Source: Sphingobacterium sp. ML3W
GTDB taxonomy: Bacteria > Bacteroidota > Bacteroidia > Sphingobacteriales > Sphingobacteriaceae
NCBI RefSeq assembly: GCF_000747525.1
Contig: NZ_CP009278.1
Coordinates: 4,030,001-4,094,000 of the forward strand
Reading direction: 5' to 3'
Length of the DNA: 64,000 nucleotides
Part shown: positions 44,749 to 54,139 of the stretch, in pieces
Layout of the letters: each line of letters begins with the position of its first letter
Position numbering within the stretch: position 1 is the first letter of the stretch
The notes under the pieces: model-generated
Told to the model about the DNA's origin: nothing
Databases searched by the model: none
Seen by the model: only the letters and a program-made list of their open reading frames with translations
Position numbers and translations under genes: made by a program

Positions 44749-45461
44749 TATTTATTCATTTTTAACCGAGTTTCAGCGAGCTCATCGTTAGATAATTCCT
44801 GCAAAAACCCTGACTTCGGAAGGTGTTTTCCAGCCCCTGCAGGGGCAAGTGGTTTTGAGGCACGAACTCAGTTTCGAGTGCCTCAAAACACAACTTGCCG
44901 TGTTCTGATGAACACAAAAATCCGCCCTCCGGGACGGATTAAATAAAACAGGGAAAAACAGCTTCGGGCTGTCCCCATTCTTACCTAATATCTCATATTG
45001 CTTTTGCACAAATCCATTACTAAAAACCATTACACAAAGTAAATGACTGTTCGTGAGAGTATTGCAATTCAATACTCAGACAAACTCTGCCTTTGAGTGC
45101 CGAACACTTCCATATAGCAATCAACGGATAAATCAATCGCTTTATTTGCCGTATAATTTTAGTGTAGGTAGCAAAAAATGTATTCCAATTGGAAAGAAAA
45201 TCAGGTTTGCAAACAACCGGTTTGGAATAAAAGCATAAGGTTTTAAAAGTGTAAAAGCATAAAAGCGGTAAAGCAATTTACCTTTTGCCAGGTTTGTTAC
45301 TTGCCAAAGAATGTGCCTGATAAGGCAAAAATGAAAGCAGATACCTGTGCAGTAAAATATCCAAAAAACAATGCTGGAATATTGGAAGGAGGGAATATTC
45401 AAATACACAAATATCCAAGCCTGAAAAAAAAATAAAGCGTGTAACAATAAATTTTTAAATA
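44749..45461. other. Intergenic region of 713 bp with oriT candidate and parA leader
   Basis: This region separates the minus-strand mob genes from the plus-strand transfer operon. The mob-proximal part (44833-44976) is an array of five hairpins. The parA-proximal part (about 45225-45400) has short A-rich direct repeats such as TAAAAGCATAA (twice) and GGAATATT (twice). I see no gene in it. Confidence 0.7.
44833..44976. other. oriT: Candidate origin of transfer (oriT): five consecutive hairpins
   Basis: In order: a 14-bp palindrome GCCCCTGCAGGGGC (44833-44846); a long stem with arms GTTTTGAGGCAC/GTGCCTCAAAAC extended by GGCAAGT/ACTTGCC (44844-44899); GTGTTC-TGAT-GAACAC (44900-44915); AATCCG/CGGATT (44919-44940); and ACAGC-TTCGG-GCTGT (44958-44972). 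The position next to the relaxosome genes and the density of inverted repeats fit oriT of Bacteroidota elements. The nick site is not identified. Confidence 0.7.
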
Positions 45462-46229
45462 ATGGAAACAAGAAAAGAAACTTTGAAAATCAGTTTCTCC
45501 ACCCAGAAAGGCGGTGTGGGAAAATCTACGATGACCACCTTGCTCGCAAGTGTGCTTCACTACCGATTAGGTTTTAACGTATTGGTAATGGATTGTGACT
45601 TTCCGCAGCACAGCTTAACTAATATGCGAGAGCGGGATAAGAAGACAATTATGCAGAATGATTACCATAAAAGGGCAGCAATGAAACAGTTCCAAACTAT
45701 CGACAAAAAAGCATACCCGATTATCAAATGCAAGGCTGAAAATACTTTGGAAAAAGCATCCGAATATGTAAGCCAGTCAGCGGTTCAACCAGACGTTATC
45801 TTTTTCGACCTACCGGGGACAGCCAACACCAAAGGTGTATTGACTACATTAAAGACAATGGATTTTATCTTTTCGCCCATTACAGCAGACCGCTTGGTCG
45901 TGGAAAGCACATTAGGCTTTACCAAAGCCTTTCTCCAACTTCCAAAAACTATTGAAGGCAACGAGAAACAAGAACTTTGGTTATTCTGGAACCAAGTGGA
46001 CGGCAGGGAAAAAACAGGTGTATACGATGCCTATCAAAGTGTCATCAAAGAACTCAACCTGCCAATAATGGAAACAAGGATCACGGACAGTAAGCGTTTC
46101 CGAAAGGAAACAGACGACACTGCCGGTTATGTATTCAGATCAAGTTTACTTCCTGCCGAAACACAGCTAATGAAAGTAACCAAAATGGATTTGTTTGTCG
46201 AAGAATTTTTAAAAATCGCACAACTATAA
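45462..46229 (+). CDS. traA: ParA-family ATPase (TraA)
   Basis: The 255-residue deviant-Walker ATPase has KGGVGKST (residues ~17-24), the switch region MDCDFPQHS and FFDLPGTANTKG. In CTnDOT-type elements the first gene of the transfer operon encodes a ParA-like protein called TraA; it may help partition the excised circle or position the machinery. It is 12 bp from the next gene. The repeats upstream could be its DNA site. Confidence 0.88.
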   Translation: METRKETLKISFSTQKGGVGKSTMTTLLASVLHYRLGFNVLVMDCDFPQHSLTNMRERDKKTIMQNDYHKRAAMKQFQTIDKKAYPIIKCKAENTLEKASEYVSQSAVQPDVIFFDLPGTANTKGVLTTLKTMDFIFSPITADRLVVESTLGFTKAFLQLPKTIEGNEKQELWLFWNQVDGREKTGVYDAYQSVIKELNLPIMETRITDSKRFRKETDDTAGYVFRSSLLPAETQLMKVTKMDLFVEEFLKIAQL

Positions 46230-46241
46230 AAGCACTAGGCT

Positions 46242-46652
46242 ATGGCTAAGGATAACAAAAACAACGCTTTTGAAAAGCCCGATGTTGATGAGGATTATTT
46301 GATGAATATCATAAGTGGTGATGAACCTATTTCTCCACCCATAAATAATCCCCAACAGGAAGAACCAAAGGAAATCAAAACCAAACCGAAAGAAAAAGCC
46401 AGAAGCAGTTCATCAAAGAAAGTGGACTACGAGGAAACTTTTTTAGTCAATCGGTTTCCCTCAGGTCGTAACGGTAAGGTCGTTTACATTCGCCCCGAAT
46501 ATCACGAAAGATTGCTCCGCATCGTTCAACTGACTAGAGAAGAAAGAACAACGCTCTACTCTTATATTGATAACATTCTTGAACACCACTTTAGGGAGTA
46601 CGGGGACGATATCACAGATTATTTCAATGAGCATTTTAAACCCATTTTGTAA
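46242..46652 (+). CDS. DUF3408 protein (TraB-like)
   Basis: The 136-residue protein has a charged, disordered N-terminal half and a C-terminal DUF3408 domain (VYIRPEYHERLLRIVQL...LYSYIDNILEHHF), probably a ribbon-helix-helix DNA-binding unit. It overlaps the following paralogous gene by one base (TAATG). Such pairs follow the ParA gene in these elements. Confidence 0.8.
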   Translation: MAKDNKNNAFEKPDVDEDYLMNIISGDEPISPPINNPQQEEPKEIKTKPKEKARSSSSKKVDYEETFLVNRFPSGRNGKVVYIRPEYHERLLRIVQLTREERTTLYSYIDNILEHHFREYGDDITDYFNEHFKPIL

Positions 46653-46957
46653 TGAAGAAAGATAAAAAGAAAAGGAATGTAGTTGTAACTGGCAGCAGGT
46701 GCAGTGTAACAACTAATACCACAAAAGTAACCTATGAAAAAGCATTTATGCAAATGAATAAAATGCAGAAAAGAGGCAATAAAAGTATATACCTAAGCCC
46801 TGAACATCATGAACGTTTAACCCGCATCGTTCAGATTATAGGCGATGATAAAATACCCTTGTTCGCCTATCTCAATAATATTCTGGAATATCATTTTAAA
46901 GTATTTGAAGATATGATTACAAAGGAGTTCAACGAAAAATACAAGGGCTTATTTTAA
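46652..46957 (+). CDS. DUF3408 protein (TraC-like), tandem paralogue
   Basis: The 101-residue protein repeats the DUF3408 domain of its neighbour (IYLSPEHHERLTRIVQI...LFAYLNNILEYHF) with a shorter basic N-terminus. The TAATG overlap implies translational coupling and perhaps a heterodimer. It likely binds DNA together with the ParA-like protein. Confidence 0.8.
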   Translation: MKKDKKKRNVVVTGSRCSVTTNTTKVTYEKAFMQMNKMQKRGNKSIYLSPEHHERLTRIVQIIGDDKIPLFAYLNNILEYHFKVFEDMITKEFNEKYKGLF

Positions 46958-46968
46958 AAACTAACGTT

Positions 46969-47604
46969 ATGGAAATAGTAATCATGATTTGCCTGCTGAT
47001 AATCATTGCTCTGCTTTTACAGGATAAGATTGTCATTAAGAAAAGGGCGAAACCAGAACCAAAGCAAGAAAAGGTTAACCTCGATTTACCTGATATTATG
47101 GGGCGACCCAAACCTTTAAGAAGTCATTCGGAGCCAAAGAGTGCCAGTAAAAGCCAAATTGAGAACCCAGAGATAAACCCTGATAACTTAGACATTGAAT
47201 ACGACGAAAATGAAAACGTAGGTGTTCAAATTCCGCAGGAAGAGCTGGATGAAGTTTTCAGTAATCAACCCGATTTCGAAGAAGAGGAAGAAGAGTGGAA
47301 CGGGTACGGAATATCCGGTGGCGATAACGGTTTTGCCCAAGGGGTTACTTTTGAAGAACTAGGTGCCGTGGGGATGCTGCTACAAAAAGAAAAACTGGAG
47401 CCATCTCAAAAGGGAACAGCGATAGCCATAGTTCAGAAAATACAAGGAACTGAATTATTCAGTCTACTGGAAAATTCCATAGAGGGTGCTTCTAGAAAGA
47501 TAGCTGAGCTACTGGATAGTTCGCTCTCGTCTGAAACGGAAACCAGTTCTTCCATTTTGCGGAAAAATGATTTGGAAAATTTTGACATTGGGGAGTTTAT
47601 ATAG
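46969..47604 (+). CDS. TraD-like membrane-anchored acidic protein
   Basis: The 211-residue protein begins with a transmembrane helix (MICLLIIIALLLQDKIVI), then a basic patch, an acidic low-complexity region (EEEEEEW) and a conserved-looking C-terminal helical part. Position and layout match the protein called TraD in Bacteroidota conjugative transposons. It is unrelated to F-plasmid TraD. Function unknown. Confidence 0.7.
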   Translation: MEIVIMICLLIIIALLLQDKIVIKKRAKPEPKQEKVNLDLPDIMGRPKPLRSHSEPKSASKSQIENPEINPDNLDIEYDENENVGVQIPQEELDEVFSNQPDFEEEEEEWNGYGISGGDNGFAQGVTFEELGAVGMLLQKEKLEPSQKGTAIAIVQKIQGTELFSLLENSIEGASRKIAELLDSSLSSETETSSSILRKNDLENFDIGEFI

Positions 47605-47634
47605 ACTTCCCTTTGTTTTTTAAAACAACGAAGC

Positions 47635-48468
47635 ATGGAAAGAGAATTGCCCAGTATAAATATCGAGGGAACAGATTTCTTGGTCGATATAAATAAGGTC
47701 GAATTAAGGGAAAAAGACAATCCAGTCAATACTATTTCAATTTACGAAATGAGGGATGTAGAAGATGGCTACGCTTTTGACTATAGTTTACAGGATAAGA
47801 ACATTCCAAGCCTTATTAGTAACGGAAGAGAAATTTTAGTAAAAATACCGGAACTCGTTGTGCTTGATCCAGCAGGAATGGCAGAGAAGTATAAGCTAAG
47901 TCTCGAAGAACTAAAAAACAAAACAGACTTCGACTTAATGGTCGATCAAACGGCATTCGATGACAGAATCCAAAAGGGTATGCTTCCTACAATCGAAATT
48001 CAAGGTCATATATTTTATGTTGATATACGCATGGATATGCTTCGCCCCAAAGATGATTTCATGTCAAGAGGAATTGTCTTTGATGAAATAGATCATTATT
48101 TCTCCGAGGAAGCGAATGCTTACATCATTCCCTACAACCCTAAAACACGCGAATTTCAAGAGTTAGATTATGATAGTATTCTGGAATTTCCAAAAGACCT
48201 TATCGCCGTTCAGTTTCCCTTCCAAAGAGAACTTGATCCAATTGGCTGGAACCGAAACGGTGGTTGGAATATCAAAGAAGATTTAAAACGTATAGGTTTA
48301 AAATCTCATTTTGAAGCAAAGACAATTCCCTGGAAAGAAACATACCTACCACAAATGATAACAGAAAACCTGAAGGTGCTGAAAGAAAAATCTATTAAGG
48401 AAGGACTCGAAAACAAACCTGTTTCATCTTCAAAAAAAGAACAAGGAAACAAAGGGCGAAAAATGTAA
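47635..48468 (+). CDS. Element protein with internal duplication and GRKM tail
   Basis: This 277-residue protein is not recognised with certainty. Two copies of one module are visible: residues ~5-60 (LPSINIEGTDFLVDINKVEL) and ~117-180 (LPTIEIQGHIFYVDIRMDML). Each is followed by an acidic Asp/Glu-rich loop and a tyrosine-containing strand. A conserved 'PIGWNRNGGWN' segment and a basic tail (KKEQGNKGRKM) end the protein. It closes the traA-traD-like group and is followed by a terminator. Confidence 0.65.
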   Translation: MERELPSINIEGTDFLVDINKVELREKDNPVNTISIYEMRDVEDGYAFDYSLQDKNIPSLISNGREILVKIPELVVLDPAGMAEKYKLSLEELKNKTDFDLMVDQTAFDDRIQKGMLPTIEIQGHIFYVDIRMDMLRPKDDFMSRGIVFDEIDHYFSEEANAYIIPYNPKTREFQELDYDSILEFPKDLIAVQFPFQRELDPIGWNRNGGWNIKEDLKRIGLKSHFEAKTIPWKETYLPQMITENLKVLKEKSIKEGLENKPVSSSKKEQGNKGRKM

Positions 48469-48496
48469 CCTCTTTAAAAGAGGATTATAAAGAAGC

Positions 48497-48529
48497 ACGT
48501 CGGACATCATTTTGTTTCGACGTTTTTTT
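48497..48529 (+). terminator. Rho-independent terminator before the TraE-like gene
   Basis: ACGTCG/CGACGT arms (48497-48502, 48518-48523) with a 15-base loop are followed by a run of seven T. It separates the traA-led group from the secretion genes, which therefore should have their own promoter in 48530-48674. Confidence 0.7.
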
Positions 48530-48674
48530 ATGCCCAATTACTAATTAAAACGCCACTCACTGCCAAGTAACCCCTCTCACTACCAATTTGTTATAGCGCT
48601 TCCATTTTCACAACACCTTTGTTCCGAAAGCCCGCAAGAAGCGGGAATACAATAACAAATTAATGTGTTCAATC

Positions 48675-48980
48675 ATGAAAAAACAAAGAAAAAAAGTTTT
48701 GCTGACAGCTACCGTAATGCTCTCAGGAATCGGTGCATTCGCACAGGGGAATGGTACAGCAGGTATCACGGAAGCTACCCAAATGGTAACCTCTTATTTC
48801 GATCCCGCCACACAGCTTATCTACGCTATTGGTGCCGTAGTCGGACTCATCGGAGGTGTTAAAGTGTACAACAAGTTTAGTAGCGGAGATCCCGATACCA
48901 GTAAAACGGCGGCATCGTGGTTCGGTGCCTGTATCTTCCTTATTGTAGCTGCTACCATTCTTCGTTCATTCTTCCTTTAA
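48675..48980 (+). CDS. traE: TraE (DUF4134), small membrane pilin-like subunit
   Basis: The 101-residue protein has a signal-peptide-like N-terminus (KKVLLTATVMLSGIGAFAQ) and two further hydrophobic helices (LIYAIGAVVGLIGGV and ACIFLIVAATILRSFFL). This resembles the VirB2-like pilin layout. DUF4134/TraE is an essential core component in these elements. I used the ATG at 48675. Confidence 0.88.
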   Translation: MKKQRKKVLLTATVMLSGIGAFAQGNGTAGITEATQMVTSYFDPATQLIYAIGAVVGLIGGVKVYNKFSSGDPDTSKTAASWFGACIFLIVAATILRSFFL

Positions 48981-48991
48981 TCCTTTGCCCT

Positions 48992-49324
48992 ATGAGTAAT
49001 TACAACATCAACAAAGGCATTGGAAGAACGGTAGAATTTAAGGGGTTGAAAGCACAATACCTATTCATCTTCGCTGGCGGATTACTTGGGACATTGATCC
49101 TAGTCATGATACTTTACATGGCTGGGGTTAATTCTTACATCTGTCTGTTTTTAGGAATTGGTGGTGCTTCGCTAATTGTATGGCAGACCTTTTCACTCAA
49201 TCAAAAGTACGGGGAACACGGATTGATGAAAATCGGTGCGATAAAACGCCACCCCCGTTACATCATCTGTCGCAAGCCTGTACACCGCTATTTAAAATTC
49301 ACCGCTAAATCAACCGCCGTATGA
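48992..49324 (+). CDS. traF: TraF (DUF4133), VirB3-like inner-membrane protein
   Basis: The 110-residue protein has the N-terminal INKGIGRTVEFKGLKAQY motif and two membrane helices (~30-75). This corresponds to VirB3-like subunits that partner with the VirB4 ATPase. The ATG at 48992 is chosen because the longer frame overlaps traE. Its stop overlaps the next start (ATGA). Confidence 0.88.
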   Translation: MSNYNINKGIGRTVEFKGLKAQYLFIFAGGLLGTLILVMILYMAGVNSYICLFLGIGGASLIVWQTFSLNQKYGEHGLMKIGAIKRHPRYIICRKPVHRYLKFTAKSTAV

Positions 49325-51825
49325 GAAATGTAGCAAAAGCCACTACGTTGGAAAATAAGTTTCCTTTGTTGGCAGTAGAAAATAATTGTATTCTGTCCAA
49401 GGATGCAGACATTACCGCTTGTTTTGAAGTACGTTTACCAGAACTGTTCACGGTAGCCTCAGCGGAATATGAAGCGATTCATTCCGCTTGGCATAAAGCG
49501 ATCAAAACTTTACCTGATTATACAGTCATCCATAAACAAGACTGGTATATCAAGGAAAACTATGCGCCAGATATTGCTGGTGATAGTTTGAGCTTTTTAG
49601 GTAAATCCTACCAGCAACATTTCAACGAACGCCCTTTTCTGAACCATTATTGCTATTTGTTCTTGACCAAAACCACCAAAGATCGGATGCGGATGCAAAG
49701 CAATTTCTCTTCGCTTTGCAAAGGTACGCTGATACCAAAGGAAATCAGAGATAAGGAAGCGATCCACCATTTTATGGAAGCCGTTGCGCAGTTTGAACGT
49801 ATCGTGAATGATAGTGGTTTCATAAGACTACGACGTCTAAGCGAAGACGACATCATCGGTACGGATGAAAAACAGGGATTACTCGAACAGTACCTCACCT
49901 TGTCAAGAGATGGAGGAACACCCATGCAGGACATCGCACTCGGAGCTGAAGAAGTTCGTATCGGAAACAAAAGATTGTGCTTGCACACCTTGTCCGATAC
50001 GGACGACCTGCCTGGAACAGTATCAGCGGATACCCGTTACGAAAAATTATCTACTGATCGAAGTGATTGTCGTTTGTCGTTCGCTGCTCCTGTGGGATTG
50101 CTGTTAAGTTGTAATCACATTTATAACCAATATTTATTCTTGGATAACAGCGAAGCCAATCTACAAAAGTTTGAAAAATCCGCAAGGAATATGCACTCTT
50201 TAGCTCGATACAGTCGAGCAAACCAAATCAACAAAGAGTGGGTAGAAAAGTATCTGAACGAAGCCCATTCGTTTGGTCTTTCTTCCATTCGAGCACATTT
50301 CAATATCATGGCTTGGTCGGAAGATCCGAACGAACTCAAACAGCTAAAAAACGATTGCGGTAGTGCTTTAGCATTGATGGAATGCAAACCCAGACACAAC
50401 ACTACTGACGTAGCCACTTTATATTGGGCAGGAATGCCAGGCAATGCCGGTGATTTTCCGAGTGAAGAGAGTTTCTATACGTTCATTGAACCAGCTTTGT
50501 GCTTCTTTACCGAAGAAACGAATTACCACAACTCGCCCTCTCCTTTCGGTATCAAGATGGCTGATCGATTAACTGGGAAACCCATCCATTTGGATATATC
50601 GGATTTACCAATGAAGCGTGGAATTATTACGAACCGCAACAAGTTTATATTGGGGCCGTCAGGTTCAGGAAAATCATTTTTCACGAATCACATGGTGCGT
50701 CAGTATTATGAACAAGGTGCGCACGTCTTGTTAGTAGATACAGGAAATTCGTATCAAGGATTATGTGAACTCATCAAAGGTAAAACCAAAGGCGAAGACG
50801 GGGTTTACTTCACCTATACCGAAGATAATCCAATTGCATTCAACCCCTTTTATACGGATGATGGAGTGTTCGACATTGAGAAACGGGAAAGTGTTAAAAC
50901 ACTCATCTTAACCTTATGGAAAAGAGATGATGAACCACCGACTCGCTCTGAAGAAGTTGCCCTTTCCAATGCCGTAAGTGGTTACATTGAACGCATTAGA
51001 CAGGAGTCTATTTTTCCGTCATTCAATGGTTTCTATGAGTATGTACAAGGCGACTATCGTAAGGTACTTGAAGAAAAACAGGTTCGTGAGAAAGACTTTG
51101 ACATTGCAAATTTCCTTAATGTATTAGAGCCTTATTACAAAGGTGGTGAGTACGATTATCTGCTCAATTCTGATAAACAGTTAGACCTGCTTTCCAAACG
51201 CTTCATCGTTTTTGAGATTGATGCAATCAAGGATCATAAAATTCTATTCCCCATCGTGACCATCATCATTATGGAGGTCTTCATCAATAAGATGCGTCGC
51301 TTAAAAGGTATCCGTAAACTCATCCTAATCGAAGAAGCTTGGAAGGCCATTGCAAAAGAAGGAATGGCAGAATACATAAAGTACCTTTTTAAAACCGTTA
51401 GAAAGTTTTTTGGCGAAGCCATCGTGGTAACTCAGGAAGTGGATGACATCATCCAGTCTCCCATTGTAAAAGAAAGTATCATCAACAACTCCGATTGTAA
51501 AATCCTGCTCGATCAGCGCAAATACATGAACAAGTTTGATGATATACAAGCAATGCTCGGCTTAACTGAAAAAGAAAAGGCACAGGTACTTTCCATCAAT
51601 ATGAATAACGATCCCTCACGACTTTACAAGGAAGTATGGATTGGATTGGGTGGAACGCATTCTGCGGTGTATGCGACAGAGGTTAGTACGGAAGAATATC
51701 TCGCCTATACCACCGAAGAAACTGAGAAAATGGAAGTGATGCAGTTAGCATCAGAACTAGACGGCAATGTAGAACTCGCCATTAAACGGATCGCCATCGA
51801 GCGACGTGATAAAGCAAATCAATAG
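49321..51825 (+). CDS. traG: TraG, VirB4-type conjugation ATPase
   Basis: The 834-residue motor of the type IV secretion system has an N-terminal VirB4 domain, then Walker A GPSGSGKS (445-452) and the LLVDTGNSYQGL strand. Walker B lies in 'KLILIEEAWKAIAKEG', and a Gln-containing motif (VVTQEVDD) and a late arginine finger region follow. It energises substrate transfer and pilus biogenesis. It overlaps traF by four bases. Confidence 0.94.
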   Translation: MRNVAKATTLENKFPLLAVENNCILSKDADITACFEVRLPELFTVASAEYEAIHSAWHKAIKTLPDYTVIHKQDWYIKENYAPDIAGDSLSFLGKSYQQHFNERPFLNHYCYLFLTKTTKDRMRMQSNFSSLCKGTLIPKEIRDKEAIHHFMEAVAQFERIVNDSGFIRLRRLSEDDIIGTDEKQGLLEQYLTLSRDGGTPMQDIALGAEEVRIGNKRLCLHTLSDTDDLPGTVSADTRYEKLSTDRSDCRLSFAAPVGLLLSCNHIYNQYLFLDNSEANLQKFEKSARNMHSLARYSRANQINKEWVEKYLNEAHSFGLSSIRAHFNIMAWSEDPNELKQLKNDCGSALALMECKPRHNTTDVATLYWAGMPGNAGDFPSEESFYTFIEPALCFFTEETNYHNSPSPFGIKMADRLTGKPIHLDISDLPMKRGIITNRNKFILGPSGSGKSFFTNHMVRQYYEQGAHVLLVDTGNSYQGLCELIKGKTKGEDGVYFTYTEDNPIAFNPFYTDDGVFDIEKRESVKTLILTLWKRDDEPPTRSEEVALSNAVSGYIERIRQESIFPSFNGFYEYVQGDYRKVLEEKQVREKDFDIANFLNVLEPYYKGGEYDYLLNSDKQLDLLSKRFIVFEIDAIKDHKILFPIVTIIIMEVFINKMRRLKGIRKLILIEEAWKAIAKEGMAEYIKYLFKTVRKFFGEAIVVTQEVDDIIQSPIVKESIINNSDCKILLDQRKYMNKFDDIQAMLGLTEKEKAQVLSINMNNDPSRLYKEVWIGLGGTHSAVYATEVSTEEYLAYTTEETEKMEVMQLASELDGNVELAIKRIAIERRDKANQ

Positions 51826-51852
51826 TCATTAACAATTTAAAATTCAGAAACA

Positions 51853-52485
51853 ATGAAAAAAATCATGTATTTGGTGTGTGCGGTATTCCTATTTGCCGTA
51901 GCACCATCAGCAAAAGCACAGTTTGTAGTTACCGATCCTGCAAATTTAGCATCAGGTATTCTCAACTCTGCGAATGAAATCATCCAGACCTCTTCCACGG
52001 TAAGTAACGTAGTGAAGAATTTTAAGGAGGTCGAAAAGGTATATAAACAAGGGAAAGAATATTACGACAAGTTGCAAGCCGTGAACAACCTTGTTAAAGA
52101 TGCACGTAAAGTACAACAAACCGTACTCTTAGTAGGTGACGTGTCCGAAATGTATGTACAGAATTTCGGAAAGATGATGAACGATCCGAATTTCTCTCCG
52201 CAAGAATTGGCGGCAATTGCCAATGGCTACTCTGCGTTGCTTAATGAATGTACGGAACTACTGAAAGAACTCAAACAGATTGTAAGCTCGTCGAGCCTTT
52301 CGTTAAACGACAAAGAGCGAATGGATATTATTGACCGTGTGTACAAGGAAGTAAAGGAATACCACAGCCTGGTACACTACTACACCAGTAAAAACATTTC
52401 AGTAAGTATCCTTAGAGCAAAGAAACAGAACAACACCCAAAGAGTACTTGAACTCTATGGAACTTCCAATCAAAAATACTGGTAG
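51853..52485 (+). CDS. traI: TraI (DUF4141), exported helical protein
   Basis: The 210-residue protein has a signal peptide (MKKIMYLVCAVFLFAVAPSAKAQ) and a coiled-coil-rich mature part, similar to VirB5-like minor pilins. DUF4141 proteins follow the VirB4 gene in this operon type. It precedes traJ by 2 bp. Confidence 0.87.
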   Translation: MKKIMYLVCAVFLFAVAPSAKAQFVVTDPANLASGILNSANEIIQTSSTVSNVVKNFKEVEKVYKQGKEYYDKLQAVNNLVKDARKVQQTVLLVGDVSEMYVQNFGKMMNDPNFSPQELAAIANGYSALLNECTELLKELKQIVSSSSLSLNDKERMDIIDRVYKEVKEYHSLVHYYTSKNISVSILRAKKQNNTQRVLELYGTSNQKYW

Positions 52486-52487
52486 TT

Positions 52488-53483
52488 ATGGAATTCAATA
52501 ACCTTCACGAAGTCCTACGCTCATTGTATGATGAGATGATCCCTCTGTCCGCCGATATGGCGGCAGTGGCTAAAGGTATAGCGGGCTTAGGGGCTTTGTT
52601 CTACGTCGCCATTAAAGTATGGCAGGCATTAAGTCGGGCAGAGCCTATTGATATGTACCCATTGCTTCGTCCTTTTGCTTTGGGCATCTGTATTATGTTC
52701 TTTCCTACTATTGTGCTCGGAACTATCAATGCCGTATTAAGTCCGGTAGTACAAGGTACTCATTCCATCCTCGAAAATCAGGTACTTGATCTGAACGATT
52801 TACAAGCAAAAAAAGATATTCTCGAACGAGAAGCTATGTTGCGAGACCCCGAAACTGCCTATCTGATATCAAACGAAGAGTTCGATAGGAAATTAGAAGA
52901 ACTGGGCTGGTCGCCCTCTGATTTGGTCACCATGTCAGGAATGTATTTGGATAGATTTTCTTATCAAACAGAACAAACTGTCAAGAATTGGTTTCGTAAT
53001 CTATTGGAGATCCTTTTTCAAGCAGCAGCTCTAGTCATTGATACCATACGGACGTTTTTTCTAATAGTCCTGTCCATTTTGGGACCAATCGCCTTTGCCA
53101 TATCGGTATGGGATGGTTTTCAATCGACACTTACACAGTGGCTCACTCGATACGTCAGTGTTTATTTATGGCTGCCTGTAGCAGATTTATTCAGTGCTAT
53201 GCTTGCCAAGATACAAACCCTGATTATCGAAAGGGATATTGGGATGCTTGCCGATCCGACTTTCATTCCCGATACCTCAAATACTGTTTACGTCATCTTT
53301 ATGATTATCGGCATTGTGGGATACTTTACCATTCCGACCGTAACAGGCTGGATTATTCAAGCTGGAGGTGCTGGAAACTTTACCCGCAATGTGAACCAAA
53401 CTGCAATGAAATCAGGAAATATTGCTGGTGCTGGAGCAGGTTCGGCAGCAGGAAATATCGGAGGCAAATTAATGGGAAAATAA
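52488..53483 (+). CDS. traJ: TraJ, VirB6-like polytopic membrane protein
   Basis: The 331-residue protein has about six hydrophobic segments (for example ~27-45, 60-80, 185-215, 225-240, 265-290) and a Gly/Ala-rich C-terminus (AGAGAGSAAGNIGGK). It forms part of the inner-membrane channel complex. It starts directly after traI. Confidence 0.9.
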   Translation: MEFNNLHEVLRSLYDEMIPLSADMAAVAKGIAGLGALFYVAIKVWQALSRAEPIDMYPLLRPFALGICIMFFPTIVLGTINAVLSPVVQGTHSILENQVLDLNDLQAKKDILEREAMLRDPETAYLISNEEFDRKLEELGWSPSDLVTMSGMYLDRFSYQTEQTVKNWFRNLLEILFQAAALVIDTIRTFFLIVLSILGPIAFAISVWDGFQSTLTQWLTRYVSVYLWLPVADLFSAMLAKIQTLIIERDIGMLADPTFIPDTSNTVYVIFMIIGIVGYFTIPTVTGWIIQAGGAGNFTRNVNQTAMKSGNIAGAGAGSAAGNIGGKLMGK

Positions 53484-53504
53484 ACAATTAAATCATTCAA
53501 GAAA

Positions 53505-54128
53505 ATGGAATTTAAAACATTAAGAAATATCGAAAACAGTTTTCGCCAAATCAGGCTGTATGCCCTTGTATTTGCCGTACTCTGCATAAGCGTGGTAGGA
53601 TATACCGTATGGAATTCCTACCGCTTTGCAGAAGAACAACGCCAAAAAGTCTATGTACTTGACAATGGTAAATCGTTGATGTTAGCACTTTCACAGGATG
53701 CGTCCATCAACCGTCCCGTAGAAGCAAGGGAACACGTCAGACGTTTTCATGAACTATTCTTTACGCTTGCACCCGATAAGAATGCTATCGAAAGCAACAT
53801 GAAACGAGCATTCAATCTTGCTGATAAAAGTGCCTTTGATTACTACAAAGACCTTTCAGAAAAGGGCTATTACGGTCGTATCATATCAGGGAACGTGCAA
53901 CAGCGCATTGAGGTAGATAGCGTGGTATGCAATTTCGACACTTATCCTTATGCCGTACGAACCTATGCCAAACAATTCATTATCCGTTCTAGCAATGTAA
54001 CCAAACGCAATCTGATCACTACCTGCTATCTGGTCAACTCCGTCCGTTCCGACAACAATCCACAGGGCTTCAATATCGAAAGATTTGCAGTGATAGAGAA
54101 TAAGGATATAGAAGTTATTGAACGCTAA
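53505..54128 (+). CDS. traK: TraK, VirB8-like assembly factor
   Basis: The 207-residue bitopic protein has one membrane helix (LYALVFAVLCISVVGYTVW, ~18-36) and a periplasmic NTF2-like domain typical of VirB8. It nucleates assembly between inner-membrane and core complex. The gene order traI-traJ-traK is canonical. Confidence 0.9.
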   Translation: MEFKTLRNIENSFRQIRLYALVFAVLCISVVGYTVWNSYRFAEEQRQKVYVLDNGKSLMLALSQDASINRPVEAREHVRRFHELFFTLAPDKNAIESNMKRAFNLADKSAFDYYKDLSEKGYYGRIISGNVQQRIEVDSVVCNFDTYPYAVRTYAKQFIIRSSNVTKRNLITTCYLVNSVRSDNNPQGFNIERFAVIENKDIEVIER

Positions 54129-54139
54129 AAATTAAGGAT

